Under the pieces are notes generated by a model. The model saw nothing but the letters and a program-made list of their open reading frames with translations, did not search any database and was not told the DNA's origin. The position numbers and the translations under genes were made by a program. Source: Cycas panzhihuaensis (taxonomy: Eukaryota > Cycadophyta). Taken from it: a stretch of DNA of 64,000 nt. Shown in pieces: positions 33,503 through 46,145 of the stretch (position 1 is its first letter; every line of letters begins with the position of its first letter). The stretch is from assembly GCA_023213395.1 (NCBI GenBank), contig CM041465.1, positions 96,913,741 through 96,977,740 on the forward strand, in the 5' to 3' direction.

Positions 33503-35148
33503 GTGGTGGGAATAAAAAGACGTGCACAAGAGGTGGAACATGATTTTCTCTCTAAAGGCTGCCTTCTTAAAGAAGACTTCTTCACCAGCTCACTAAGAAG
33601 AGTAACCAGGGGACAAACTCTATCTATCTTAGATGAGGAGGAACCAATAGTTGAGGGAGGCCCTGAGGAGGTGATAGTCACTAGAGCAAAGGTGCTGGTT
33701 GTTCTAAGAGGTGAGGCATTACCTTTTCCTCCCATCCTTTGACCATTAGGTATTTGGATAGTTCACTTTTGGTTTGGTTTTAAGAGTTTGATATGCATAT
33801 GGATGTGCAGATTATTGTGTGACATGCTTGACTTGGCAGGTGTAGTAAGGATGGCAAGGTTAATAGAGGCAATAGTCCAAGAGGCATTCCCCTAGGTCTA
33901 CGCAGAGGTGCAACCTCCCATCTCAACTAGAGAGGAGTCACAATCAGTGGGGGCATACACAACAGCATTTGCCCCACTGATCAGGGCCAGGGACATATGG
34001 GTAGCAGAGTCCCAAGAGCACCAGGTGAGGGTGGGATACCTACAGGGGGAGATGGACAGGATCTACGTAGAGAGGGATACCTTACGTGGTCGAGTCCAGG
34101 TGCTAGAGCAAATAGAGACACAAAGAGTTACATCAGAGTTACTGTGCTAGAGGTGTGACTCCGAGGAGTGGAGGAAAGGCTCTAACGGGTAGAGGGAAAG
34201 AGGGATCATATCTAAGGGAGATACGATTAGCTAGTGGACCAAGTGGTATCAAGGTCGTTGTGGAGTAGGACACATACACACACGATAACAGTGACCCCAA
34301 GGAGGCTTCGGGATGAGGGGAGTGAGGCTAGGAGCTCACAGCGGCACCAGAGGAGATTAGGAGGCATGTGGTCTCTTGGGGAGGGGTCACGATGACTAGG
34401 AGATGATACTCCATGAGTACAAGAGTGCCAGAGAGTAGGGTAGGATCAATTTTGATTGGGAAAGCACCAGACCTCTAGGGAGTCACCATATGTTACCACA
34501 TGATTGTACTCCTCCCTACAAGGATTCTAGCTTCCAGTGGATGATGTGCCATACCACTTATATGATATGATTTTTTATGTATTAGAGAGGGGCCATTAGC
34601 ACCCCATTTGATACATGCTAATTGTTATGATGGTGTATTTTGTTGCTTATATGCCTTGTATATATATGTGTATGAGTGTACAGGTGCACAAGGATTTATA
34701 AATCATGTTAGTTTTGGGTTGATTATTATATGATTTGTTTTGTAGGATTGTTTGGGTTACGCATACACTTCCTTCCATGCAGGGCCATACTCTTAGTGGG
34801 CACACACGATCACCACGAATGCAAGTGATAGGCATATGTGAGGCTAGGAGATGGGGAGCCATACACGTCCATCATAGGAGCATAGCAGGATATGCAAAGG
34901 AAGCACTAGTGGGAACGGGAGTAATAGTACTTGACCATACCATCCTAGTTGGAGAGTGCTTCCAGGCTCAGGAGCAACAGGGACCACACACCCAATTAGG
35001 AGGAAAAGTTCCCTAGGGAGAAGGGAAACAAAAGGTGCCATAGAAGGGACCTGAAAAGAGTAGGAAAGTCACCCTAGATTGCCATTCTGCCTGTGATTAG
35101 GGGAAATGGGAATGCCCCTAGGGTGATAGTTTAGGCATATTTTAGAGT
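33503..35148 (+). pseudogene. PMD gene C-terminal exons, + strand (unit 1)
   Basis: An open stretch of 79 codons (33503-33742) is followed by a GT...AG gap (about 33750-33838, acceptor CTTGACTTGGCAG). Next comes an exon with a charged coiled-coil frame (33908-34150: QEHQVRVGYLQGEMDRIYVERDTLRGRVQVLE). Sequence to 34620 matches the minus-strand copy at 8835-9250. A second GT...AG-like gap ends near 34745 (TTTTGTAG). A last block to 35148 ends in a run of 20 A. The PMD itself is not present. It belongs to the same gene type as the antisense gene of element A, here torn from its element. Confidence 0.5.
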
Positions 35149-35168
35149 ACAAAAAAAAAAAAAAAAAA
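35149..35168 (+). repeat. Poly-A run at the PMD/gag junction
   Basis: About 20 A residues, 10 A with interruptions in unit 2 (~44989). It separates PMD sequence from a Tat gag. Confidence 0.6.
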
Positions 35169-35174
35169 AGGGTG

Positions 35175-36310
35175 CGCCTAACCTATGCAGGGATAGAGAT
35201 AGTCACATGTAAAATTTCTTTAGGAACTTACTATTGATGGCTTATTTGATTTCGAGACCCTCCAAAATTGTGATCCTATAAACATCGTTATCGAGGCTCT
35301 CGAGAATGATGAAGGGGTAACTAACCTAAACTAGTGCTTCCAGGCTTCTCAGCTACAATCACATCCTAGGTGGTTCAAGAACATCCTGTGAAGCATTATT
35401 CTTCCTTCTTCTACATACGCCTCTCCTCATCCATCACGTTCGACTCCCTTGCATATGCCAAGGGTGTCCCTTGCTTCATCTTCCTCTCCCTATGGTCCAT
35501 ACTCCTTAGGAACCACCCAAGACATATCCTTTTCTTAACTTAGGGTGAGTATACCTCTTTCTAGTCAAATGACTATATCCCAACCAACCATAGTATACCT
35601 GCCTCCCATTAGGCCTAAGGGGCCTACGAGTGCCTCTATTTTTAGTCATGTGGGGCTCGCCCCCACACATTCCCAACCTCAACCTAAGGATCCTTCCCTC
35701 TATGTACCTCCAAGGTATACTTCTCAATCATAGGGGCATGGTAAGGGAAATCCCCTTCTGTCTTATAGGGTAGACTCTTTGCATCTATATGGTATCACTC
35801 CATCTATGGGCAACCCATATGGGAAAAACCTGATCTTGCACCCCTCTATTCCATCCTCTTATACTTTTTCATATGTCACGTCTTTATAAGGAGGAAAAGC
35901 CCCTCCCTAAGGCACTATCTCTCTAGCCCCTTTATAATAAGGGGCATTTTCCCAAGGAGGGACGGGTCCCGCATATCGACTCATTCCTGTGCAAACTCCC
36001 TCTAATGCTAGATTAGCTCCTTCTCACTAAGCAGGAGGATGTTAATATCCCTTTTTGAACCAAGTCTCTCAAGGAGGGTTTAGGTAACCTTGTCCACCTC
36101 CTCTCCTATTTTTTATCAATCCTATGGTCTAATCAAGAGTATTCCCCTTTATGGACTATAGATCAACACCTTTATTGATTGAGGCACTAAGAACCAACTT
36201 ACCGCCTCACCCTCCCCAGGTTCCCAAGTTTGATGGACCTCATCGCAAGACCTAACGGAGCATGTTAGGAGTTTTTCTATGGCATGCATCGATTATTGGG
36301 TGTATGAAAG
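35175..36310 (+). pseudogene. Tat-like gag fragment (unit 1)
   Basis: Collinear with 3900-4920 of element A: WFKNIL near 35370, the Pro/Ser-rich part with the PPIRPKGPTS motif (about 35600), and the PKFDGP...H-R-FSMAC-DY core start near 36220-36300. It ends abruptly at the junction with minus-strand block Y. Confidence 0.65.
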
Positions 36311-37595
36311 GGTAATAAAAAGGGATCCTTCTTTGTTACCTTATTTAGTTATCTATAGTCCACATATACGCATATTTTCCCATTCTTCTTAGGAACCACT
36401 ACTACCAGTCATTGTAGTCTATTTCATATATACACCCTGCCTCCAACATTTTGTCCAACTCTACTTTTACTTTCTCTTTACACTTAGGATTCATATGATA
36501 TGGTCTTTGTTTCATCGGCTTTTCTCCTTCCATCAAGTCGATGTGATGCATTTCTACTTTTAGGGGAATACCCTTCAGATCCTTATATGACCATGTGAAT
36601 ACGTCATGAAATTCTTCAAACAGTTTTTGGGCTGTAGCTATTGTTTGATTGTCCCAGTAATTTCTGATTCATATTGTTTTGAGTTTCCTTCTTGCTCCCC
36701 ATATTAATTTTGGTTGTTTTGATACCTTCTTTATCTCCTATTTTATGAGCAGGGGTATCTTCTATTTACCTTTCTCCAATATTGATTTCAGTAAACTCCA
36801 CATGATAACTAGGGATCTCTTCTCTTTCTTCATTTTCTGATTCTTCCTTCTCTTTATTCATTGGTGTTATGGCTCCTTGTTCTAGGTTTATACTCATCCT
36901 CCTAGTATCCTTAAGTACTTTATTGATATCCCTATCTTCTGACGAATGTGTAAAAGTTTTTATAAAAGATTTCTTAAGGTTTCCCCAAAATACCTCTAGG
37001 TTTTGTTCTTTTCCTTGGAACCAATCCCTTGCTACCTATCCTAGTGTGTGATCAAAGAGGTTAGACCATGTTTTCTTTGGTATACTTAGGGATTCCCATT
37101 CTTGTTTACATTTATGAATATGTTTATTAGGCCTTTTCCCTACATGGAATAATGGAATATTTAGTTGTTTGTAGTGGTCAAATCATACTCTAAATGCAAC
37201 TTGTAATTCTTTCCATCCTTAAAGGGTAGCTTGCTGGGTTAAGGACCAACACCAGGCCATTCCCCATAAGGTGAGTACTAAATCCCTCTGCCATTAATTC
37301 CTATCCCAATTCTCTTCCTCCATCCAGTATTCTATGCAATGGGTTAAATGGGTAGTTCCATATAATTGCTCTCCATAAAAGGGTTTAACATAATCTCCAA
37401 TGTAAGTTTCAAAGTGTCTCTCCTCAGGAATGGTTATCCTACTACCTAGACCTGAGTCTTTAGAAGTATTTTATGCTGATTCCTTTTCTATTTCCTTAGG
37501 TTTGGCGCCAATTATTAGAAGGGACCATTTGCTAGGTGGGTATACTTCTAAAGAGGATGAGGAAGGATTACTACTTCCTTCCCCAGATTGTAATA

Positions 37596-37614
37596 GGGGG
37601 GGGGGGGGGGGGGG
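37596..37614 (-). repeat. G19 homopolymer downstream of protease
   Basis: 19 G on the + strand (poly-C in the coding sense). The equivalent site in element B has 13 G (19734-19746), and in unit 2 an interrupted G3AG6AG4 (47437-47451). Confidence 0.8.
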
Positions 37615-37999
37615 CGGGGAGGGGGAGTAGATAATCTACCTTAGGACCTACGCCCAGGGTAGAGGAGGGGTTAGGATTAGTACTAAATACTATAGAGTTA
37701 TGGAATAAATTAGGTATACTAGGGGGGTTTTGGTCTAGGGTTAGGTTATTATTAGTTTCCATGTTATCTACTATACTACTGCTAGTTGCCATATACTCAA
37801 AAGAATTTGAATTATTATTAATGTTTTCAGTTATATATTTAGATAGTAAATTACATCTATGAGAAGGAGAATTAACTTCATAAGTATCTTGCAACCAATA
37901 GTCCACAAATTTCATCTTGTTTTCATCATCTGAAGAATTGTAGATTTCTCCAAAGTAAGTTGGCTCTATTTCTTAGAGATTGATCATTTTAGTTGGTTC

Positions 38000-38480
38000 T
38001 TCAGTTGTGTGGTAGAGATTTCCTTCATTAAACCAAGATGTTGTTGCTTCACTCACAATAGTCGTGCTTGAACTGTCATCAGGTATTATTTCAATGGAAT
38101 TCTTTCACAACATTAGTAGTACCACTTCATTTCCTCTATTAGACAATGTGAAAGTTACATCTTTCCAACTTTCGAGACATTGTGTTTTGTATAGCCAAGA
38201 TCTCCCCAATAAGGCTGGATAAGGTGTTGCACCCTTCTCTGTTTCTATAATCGTAAAATTTCCTACCACATCCACCTTGATATTGGTAAGTTTCTCCATG
38301 GGTCGTACCATTAATTCATTTGCTAAATTCAATGAATAAGTTGTTGCTTCCAACTTTGGGCTCCCCAACTTCCGCCATGTCAAAGGTGCTAGTACATTCA
38401 TAGCAACTCCTCCATCTGTGATTACCCTCAGAATCTTTCTCCCAACACAGTGATTGTTACCATGGGATCCATGTTGAAAG
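38000..38480 (-). pseudogene. Protease of block Y (unit 1)
   Basis: 98 codons remain open (38401-38105), starting inside the active-site loop (NVLAPLTWRKLG). YPALLGRSWLYKTQ follows near 38190. The Asp-Gly-Gly just upstream (about 38415, GGVAMN) is read in the next frame. Confidence 0.65.
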
Positions 38481-38929
38481 ATGGTATCATTTTCTTGAAA
38501 CTCTTTGTGATTCCTTCTTATTGTAATATTCCTCCCTTAATCAATCTATCACTTGGCATAGGGGGATTGTTAATTGTAATTGCTTCACCAAGTTTTCTAT
38601 CAACAACAACATTTGTGGAATATCCTCTGCTAGTAATCCTTTAAACAATTCCTCCATCTGTACTACTTGGGGTTGTGTTTCTTGCTCCTCCAATACTTTT
38701 TCTTTCTCCTTTTGTTTAATTTTCCTTACATACACATGCTTAGTTTCTGGTTTCCCCATTAGTAGCATAGTCTCTATCTGAGCTAGTTCTTCTAACACTT
38801 GCTTTGCTTGTTAGAATTGGTTTATCTTGGTTTGTGGGTTTGGATACCCTTCATCCATATTCTCTTTTTTATTCTTTTGTAGTTTTATATTTTTACTATT
38901 CTCTACTATGATTATCATTAAATTGGTAG

Positions 38930-40498
38930 CCTCGGCTTTCCCTTTGCAATCTTCTATTCTATGCTCACTTGGCCTACAATTGGTGCATACGAATGGCTTT
39001 TTTTCGTACTCCTGCTTAGTTGGGCATTCCAATTTCCAATGTCTAAATTATAGTCATATGAGGCATCTCCCCATGGGTTGTTTCTTCCTCAAGGATTCTT
39101 GTATACTCCTCGTTATGTATACATTTTGAGGTGGATTGCCTCCTCTTCCCCTGCCTCATCCTCTGTACAATCTTCCTCCAGGATTGTAAAAACAATCCTT
39201 TGTCGTATGACTATCCACATCACATATGTGACACCATTTGTCCCTTTAGTGTATTGCACTATTCTTTGGATTAATTTCACATTCTTTTGTCGTGTGTGAA
39301 CTTTCTTCGTAGATGTGGCACCACTTTTCAACCTTAAATTCATAGTCCATCTTTTTCTTTACCGCTTCCTCTTCTCTATTATTTTTCATCTTTAATCTTG
39401 CTACTTCCTTCCTTAAAGGTTCAACTTCTGATTCCTCTTTCAAGACTCCCACCTGATAGAAGAGTCAATTATGCTGATTCTTCTTCATTTCCCTTATCTC
39501 CTCTTGTAATCTTAGTAGGAGGGGGTCATGCCCTTCGGCTTAAGCATCCATTTCTACTTCAAAATCTAGTGCCAAATCTTAGGCATTCTTGAATGACTTC
39601 AATGGATGTACATGCATCATAGATCTCAACTTTTTATTTAATCCTCTAACAAAATAATTCTTCATGTTGTGGTCTATCACTGTCTCATTGATCATATTAG
39701 CAACAATAATTTTTATTCAACTGATATAAGTCAATACCGATTCTCTCGGTCTTTGTTTGATTTCCCTTAAGGTAATTTCCACTACTTCATTACTTCGAAA
39801 CTTCTAAAACCTTTCCTCAAAGGACTTCTTTATGTTAGCCTATGTTTCTTTCTTATTCAACTCCTTGCACCATGCCAATAGTACTCCCCTCAATGTGTAA
39901 GTGAATCTGACCTTTATTTCATCTTCGTATATGATTTTCTTTACATCAATCATGTTTTGGAACAAATATATGTGCTTTGCTACATCTGAGGCGTCATTAA
40001 AGATCAATTTTCTAAAATCTTTGTAGTCATCCATCTTGGGTGACTGTATTAGTGTTCCACTTAGTGATGATTCTTCTTCTTTTCCTCCTCAAGGGATTCT
40101 ATTTCTTCCTCTTCACCCTTCTCTTTAGGTAGTGTGTTTGGAGTGCTTACTGCAATGCTATCCCTTCCAAATAGGGGATTCTTAAATGGTGTTTTTAGGT
40201 GTATAGGCTCTGACACACCTGGCACTTGTACCATCAATGATATGACCACTCTATATGATTGCTTAGACCCTTTGTCTAATGAAGCCTAAAAAGGTTGCCT
40301 TGCTAACTTGTTTTCCCAATATGCGAAGGGACCTTCCTTTGCCTTCTTCTCGTTATCACTTAGGTCCTTTGGGGTATCTTCCATAGGTGTATTTTCCTCC
40401 TCCCTTAGGGCGTCTTTATGTTCATCATTCACTTTTGGTTTTTCTTCCCTTTCTGGGCTAAATAGGTCATACTTGATTGGGGTTGGTGTTAATACCAT
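38930..40498 (-). pseudogene. gag of block Y with four CCHC knuckles (unit 1)
   Basis: The N-terminal acidic segment (40498-40286) and PPKEKGEEEE-type linker (40249-40061) precede the capsid domain (40034-39840, DDYKDFRKLIFNDAS, LRGVLLAWCKE). Nucleocapsid: CHIYEESSHTTKEC (first Cys pair damaged), CHICDVDSHTTKDC, a third site damaged by a stop, and CTNCRPSEHRIEDC. Several stops separate these parts. Confidence 0.7.
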
Positions 40499-40809
40499 TT
40501 GTTCACCATTGTTTCCCTCTCCTTGCTCCTGAGGTGTTTGGGCTCCACTTGCCTCAAATTCTTCAATGGACTATCCAGAGCAATGAATAAACCAGGGTTT
40601 GTTAAATTCTCTTATATTTATCTTGATTATTAAATTCTCAATTATATACATTCCCTTCCTTTGGCTATAGAATGAAGATTGCAGGAATTTAGGAGACCTA
40701 TTTACCCAAGATGCAGGCAGAATTTCAAGAACTATTGGTCTCATTTCAAGGGAAAATTAAATAGGTAGGATGGGGGAATTTCATTCTAATGCCACCATTA
40801 TATTGGAAT

Positions 40810-41760
40810 TCTAAAGTCATGGAGTAAATTTTATTAACACTAAAATCAAATATAGACAAAATAGGTCTTAATATAGAGTCTATTCATGTTATGGGACTTT
40901 CCAAGAAGGAAGAGACTCCAATAGCCATAAAATGGTTAGAAATAGACCAAGAAGTATGGATTCATTTACTTTGCAATCCAAAAATCATATCCAAAAAGTA
41001 TGGATAGCAAAAATCATTATGGCAAAATTACTTTCCAAACAAAAGCATACTTACATTCTAAGTGGTATGATGGCCATTATACCTATGGTTCATGATGGGG
41101 TTTGGATGAACTGGTGTGAATTCCTAGTAAATATTATAGAGCAACAATTTAGAGAGCTATAGATCCATCCCTTTAGACACCCATCACTCTTATTAGCGAT
41201 ATTATTTTAGTAGCATTCAGATGCTAAACCTCCATACTTGCCCATTCATCTAGGAGAGCCTGTAATTAAGAAATGCATAAACATAATGCCTAATACCACT
41301 CAAGATCCAATAATAAAGAAGCAAGTTAGGGAACAATAGGTAAAATCCTAAAATGGATTCAGCATAAGCTTGGAACCCATTTTTCTTTATGACCAAAGTA
41401 AGTAAGAAAAAAGAGTACCAAGAGAAGATGGGAGCAGTTTGAGAAAGAAGTAACATTGGAAGAATGGGAGATGGAGCCCGTATACACATCAGTTATTAAA
41501 CCTAGAGAGGGTTTTATTCAGCATGCCTTGGAAGACAAAGGAAAATAAGTCACTATAAAGTGGAGATTGCAAATTTTCAAGAGAAGCTAAAAGAGAAAGA
41601 TGTCATTATAACTACCTTGGCATAGATTAACGAGGAATTACTATGAGCAAATGAGTTGCTAGGAGACCCAGAACTATAGGGGTAGTTCTGATTTAGAGAG
41701 GGAGGATGAGAATACAAATTTTTTAGAATTTTAAAGTTTAACCAAGGATGCTCAACCATT
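40810..41760 (+). pseudogene. 3' ORF relic of element X (unit 2)
   Basis: Copy of 30990-31940. The part at 40932-41162 is open for 76 codons (WIAKIIMAKLLSKQKHTYI, then GVWMNWCEFLVNIIEQQF), matching WVAKVINSRFLSKRKYTYI and GEKMNWSEILAENMRQQ of element B. Confidence 0.6.
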
Positions 41761-41779
41761 TTTGTTGACTTGAGATAGA

Positions 41780-42547
41780 TGTTAGGGTTAAATTAGATAC
41801 TTGTGTGTCCAAAGGAAGGAACACATGATGACTAAGGTTTAATATGACCACTAAATGTAGGAGAATCATCTAACAAATGTCCAGAATGAGGAATGTAGGA
41901 CTCAGGAACGAGAACAAGTAAACAATAAGCATAGAACACTGTGTGTTCCATTGCAGGAATGCACAACAAATGTAAAATACATACAGAATAAATGTAGAAT
42001 GCATAGGGAGTAGATGTGGAACACTCAAGGCAAAAGTGAGCCACATGGATATGATCGTACAAATGCACATGCAGAGTAATCAATAGGCATGATGGTTAAC
42101 TTGGGATTAATTAGCAAAGGACATGCATTATGGAAAGAGAATAGTTGTGACTTCCAGCCACAACTATTTCCCAATAGGCATGCATATCCTATTTAAACCT
42201 ATTTCCATGGCCAATTTGGTGTGAGAGCTGAGTTAAGCGATCCATTGGGGCTTGGTCTGATATGGATAACCAACCAAGCAGTATACGGATCCTATCATAT
42301 GAAGGAATACCATGTAAATAGTGATTTTGTTTAATGAAATATTAGAGTTATGAGGAACTTATGTCTTCTATCTGTTGCCATTGATGTGATGATGAATGCA
42401 TGATAACATATTGTAATTGTATTTATATTGTGCATTATGAGGCATAGCATAATACACTAACCCATATGTTGACCATAAGGCCACCCTAGACTATAGTGGA
42501 AACCCTTGACAAGTGAATATTTCAATAGGGAAGATATTAAGTCAACA
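41780..42547 (+). repeat. 3' LTR of element X (unit 2)
   Basis: 768 bp, same ends and same TATTTAAA (42190-42197) as in unit 1. Confidence 0.8.
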
Positions 42548-42594
42548 TAATAAAGCAAAAGTAGTAGCAGGAAATTCTACCCTATGTAGAGCAA

Positions 42595-43275
42595 ATATTC
42601 CTTAATAGAAATGTCACCATTTTGAATAATGTATGGGTATGAGTTGTCTATTCCATTAGAACTTACTCTCTAAACACAAACAAGATTGGCTCAAGTATCG
42701 ACTAAAATGATTAATAATCAAATTAAATAAGAATTGGATGATTGTATAAACAATATGGAAAGGGCACAAGCAAGTGCAAAACTATACGCAGATCAGCATT
42801 GAAGCCCTCACAACTTCAATATTGGAGATAGAGTTTATTTTAAAGTATGACCAAATTCAAATCTTCTCACAGGAAAGTGTACCAAACCCCACCAAGATAT
42901 TGTGGACCATTTAAAGTCATTGAAAAGATAAATAAAATAGTTTATTTCTTACAATTAGCAGATCATATAAAGATATATCCAATATTTCATGTTAGTTTCC
43001 TGAAATACACACTCTCCAAATTTGATAATAAGTTACTAGCTTATGTGGATGTGCAGCAAGTTGACTAGGACTTGGTGGAACCAATAGTAGTACTAGATGT
43101 TCAAACCTGGAAACTATGAAATAGACAAATTAATAAGTATCTGATGCAATGGTCTAATAAGCCCATTGAGGAAGCCACATGGGAGTCAATAAAATTTGTA
43201 AGAGAAGCTAGTATCATTAAGGACAATGACTCTTCTAGAGGGGAAAAATGTTACAAGAGGGGTTCCCCCTTTAAT
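42595..43275 (+). pseudogene. Chromovirus integrase C-terminus with chromodomain (unit 2)
   Basis: Copy of 32775-33440, better open at 42847-43068: KVYQTPPRYCGPFKVIEKI then IYPIFHVSFLKYTL. It keeps the 39 bp after the chromodomain that unit 1 lost, while a 19 bp stretch near 42588 (present in unit 1 at ~32770-32790) is missing. Both indels lie at short direct repeats. Confidence 0.75.
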
Positions 43276-43340
43276 GTCTAAGACCCTCAATTTAATTTCA
43301 AAAGCTAAAGCCTAAAAGAAGGTTAAAAAAGTGTGCACAA

Positions 43341-44988
43341 GTGGTGGGAATAAAAAGACGTGCACAAGAGGTGGGACATGATTTTCTCTCTAAAGGCTGC
43401 CTTCTAAAAGAAGACTTCTTCACCACCTTACCGAGAAGAGTAATTAGGGGATAAACTCTATCTATCTCAGAGGAGAAGGTACTAACAGTTAAGGGAGGCC
43501 CTGAGGAGGTGATAGTCACCAGAGCAGAGGTGCCAGTTGTTCCAAGAGGTGAGACACTACCTTTTCCTCCCATCCTTTGACCATCAGGTATTTGGATAGT
43601 TTACTTTTGGTTTGGTTTTGAGAGTTTGATATGTATATGGATGCGCAGATTAATATGTGACATGCTTGACTTGGCAGGTGCAGTGGGGATGGTGAGGTTG
43701 ATAGAGGCGATAGTCTGAGAGGCATTCCCCTAGGTCTACGCGGAGGTGCAACCTCCCATCTCAGCTAGAGAGGAGTTACAATTAGTGGGGGCATACACAA
43801 CGACATTCACCCCACTGATCAGGGCCAGGGACATATGGGTAGCAGAGTCCCAAGAGTACCAGGAGAGGGTGGGACAACTATAGGGGGAGATGGATGGGAT
43901 TTGCATAGAGAGGGATACCCTACACGGTTGAGTCCAGGTGCTGGAGCAAATAGAGACACAAAGAGTTGCATTAGAGTTGTTGTGCTGGAGGTGTAACTTT
44001 GAGGAGTGGAGGAAAGCCTCTAATGGGTAGAGGGAGAGAGGGATCATATCTAAGGGAGATATAATCAACTGGTAGACTAGGTGGTATCAAGGTCATCATG
44101 GAGCAGGACACATATACACATGATGACAATGACCTCGAGGAGGCTTTGGGATGAGGGGAGTGAGGCTGGGAGCTCACAGCAGTACCAGAGGAGATTAGGA
44201 GGCATGTGGTCTCTTGGGGAGGGGTCACGATGACCAGGAGATGACATTCCATGAGTACAGGAGTGCCAAAGAGCAGGGTAGGATCAATTTTGATTGGGAA
44301 AGCACCAGACCTCCAGGGAGTCACGATATATTACCACATGATTGTACTTCTCCCTACAAGGATTCTAGCTTCCTGCAAATGATGTACCATACCACTTATA
44401 TGATATGATTTTTTATGTATTAGAGAGGGGCCATTGACACCCCATTTGATGCATGTTAAGTGTTATGATGGTGTATTTTGTTGCTTATATGCCTTGTATA
44501 TATATATGTATGAGTGTACAAGTGCATGAGGATCTATAAATCATGTTAGTTTTGGGTTGATTATTATATGATTTATGTTGTAGGATTATTTGGGTTACAC
44601 ATACACTTCCTTCCATGCAGGGCCATACTCTTAGTGGGCACACACAATCACCACGAGTGCAGGCGATAGGTGTATGTGGGGCTAGGAGATGGGGAGCCAT
44701 ACACATCCATCATAGGAGCATAGTAGGATATGCAAAGGAAGCACTAGCAGGAATGGAAGTAACAGTACTCGACCATACCATCCTAGCTGGAGAGTGCTTC
44801 CAGGCTCAGGAGCAATAGGGACCACACACCCAATTAGGAGGAAAAGTTCCCTAGGGAGAAGGAAAACAAAAGGTGCCATAGGAGGGACCTGAAAAGAGTA
44901 GGAAAGCCACCCTGGACCACCATTCTTCCTGTGATTAGGGGCAATGGGAATGCCCCTAGGGTGATAGTTTAGGCTCATTTCAGAGTAC
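43341..44988 (+). pseudogene. PMD gene C-terminal exons (unit 2)
   Basis: Copy of 33503-35148 with the same intron-like gaps (donor near 43589, acceptor CTTGACTTGGCAG ending near 43677; second acceptor near 44582). More stops interrupt the frames than in unit 1. Confidence 0.5.
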
Positions 44989-45004
44989 AAAAAAAAAAGG
45001 AAAA

Positions 45005-46145
45005 AGGTGCACCTAACCTATGCATGGATAGAGATAGTCACATGTAAAATTTCTTTAGGAACTTACCATTGACGGTTTTTTTGAATTCAAGACCCTCCAA
45101 AGTTGTGATCCTATAAATGTTGTTATCGAGGCTCTTGAGAACGACGAAGGGGTAACTAACCTAAACTAGTGCTTCCAGGCTTCTCAGCTCCAATCATATC
45201 CTAGGTGGTTCAAGAACATCCTGTGATGTATTATGCTTCCTTCTTTTACAGATGCCTCTCCTTGTCCATCACGTTTGACTCCCTTTTCTATGCTAAGGGT
45301 GTCCCTTGCTTCATCTTCCTCTCCTTGTGGTCCATACTCCTTAGGAACCACCCAAGACATATCCTTTTCTCAACTTGGGGTGAGTATACCTCTTTCTAGT
45401 CAAACGTCTATATCCCAACCAACTATAGTATACCTGCCTCCCATTAGGCCTAGGGGGCCTATGAGTGCCTCTACTTTTAGTCATGTAGGGCTCGCCCTCG
45501 CACATTCCTAGCCTCAACATAAGGATCCTTCCCTCTATGTGCCTCCAAGGTATACTTCTCAATCATGGGAGCATGGTAAGGGAAATCCCCTTCTAGTTTA
45601 TGGGGTGGACTCTTTGCATCTGTATGGTGTCGCTCCATCTATAGGCAACCTATATGGGAAAAACCTAATCTTGCACCCCTCTATTCCATCCTCTTATACT
45701 TTTTCACATGTCGCATCTTTATAAGGTGGGAAAGGCCCTCCTTAAGACACTATCTCTCTATCCCCTTTCTAATAAGGAGCATTTTCCCAGGGAGGGATGG
45801 GTCCCACATACCCACCCATTCCTGTGTAAACTCCCTCCAATGCTGGATTAGCTCCTTCTCACTAAGCAGGAGGATGTCAATATCCCTTTTTGAACCAAGT
45901 CTCTTAATGAGGGTTTGGGCAACCTTGTCCACCTCCTCTCCTATTTTTTATCGATCCTATGGTCTAATCAAGAGTATGCCCCTTTATGGACTATAGATCA
46001 ACACCTTTATTGATTGAGGCACTAAGAACTAACTTACCGCCTCACCCTCCCCAGGTTCCCAAGTTTGATGGACCTCATCGCAAGACCCAACGGAGCATGT
46101 CAAGGGTTTTTCTATGGCATGCATCGATTATTACGCATATGAAAG
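45005..46145 (+). pseudogene. Tat-like gag fragment (unit 2)
   Basis: Copy of 35175-36310. Motifs PPIRPRGPMSASTFSHVG and the PKFDGP core start are legible; stops differ between units. Confidence 0.65.

Larger units (their letters stand above)
30755..40575 (+). repeat. 9.8 kb tandem duplication, unit 1
   Basis: This is collinear with 40575-50403. The offset is 9819-9838 throughout (checked at the X ORF, the PMD exon, the Y start and the Y gag). A hand comparison of ~215 bp at the X ORF gave 12 differences, mostly transitions. The unit joins pieces of at least four elements. The unit junction at 40571-40580 fuses Y gag sequence to the X 3' ORF flank over a shared TCC. Confidence 0.9.
36311..40575 (-). 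mobile_element. Minus-strand Gypsy block Y, gag to RT start (unit 1)
   Basis: Homologous to the inverted block of element B plus the start of RT. Minus-strand order: gag N-terminus (40498-40286), capsid domain (40034-39840), four knuckles (39452-38940), protease (38480-38000), linker, RT start (about 36560-36311: EIDYND, VVVPKKNGKI). The 5' LTR and PBS of this copy are missing because the unit ends inside gag. Confidence 0.75.
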
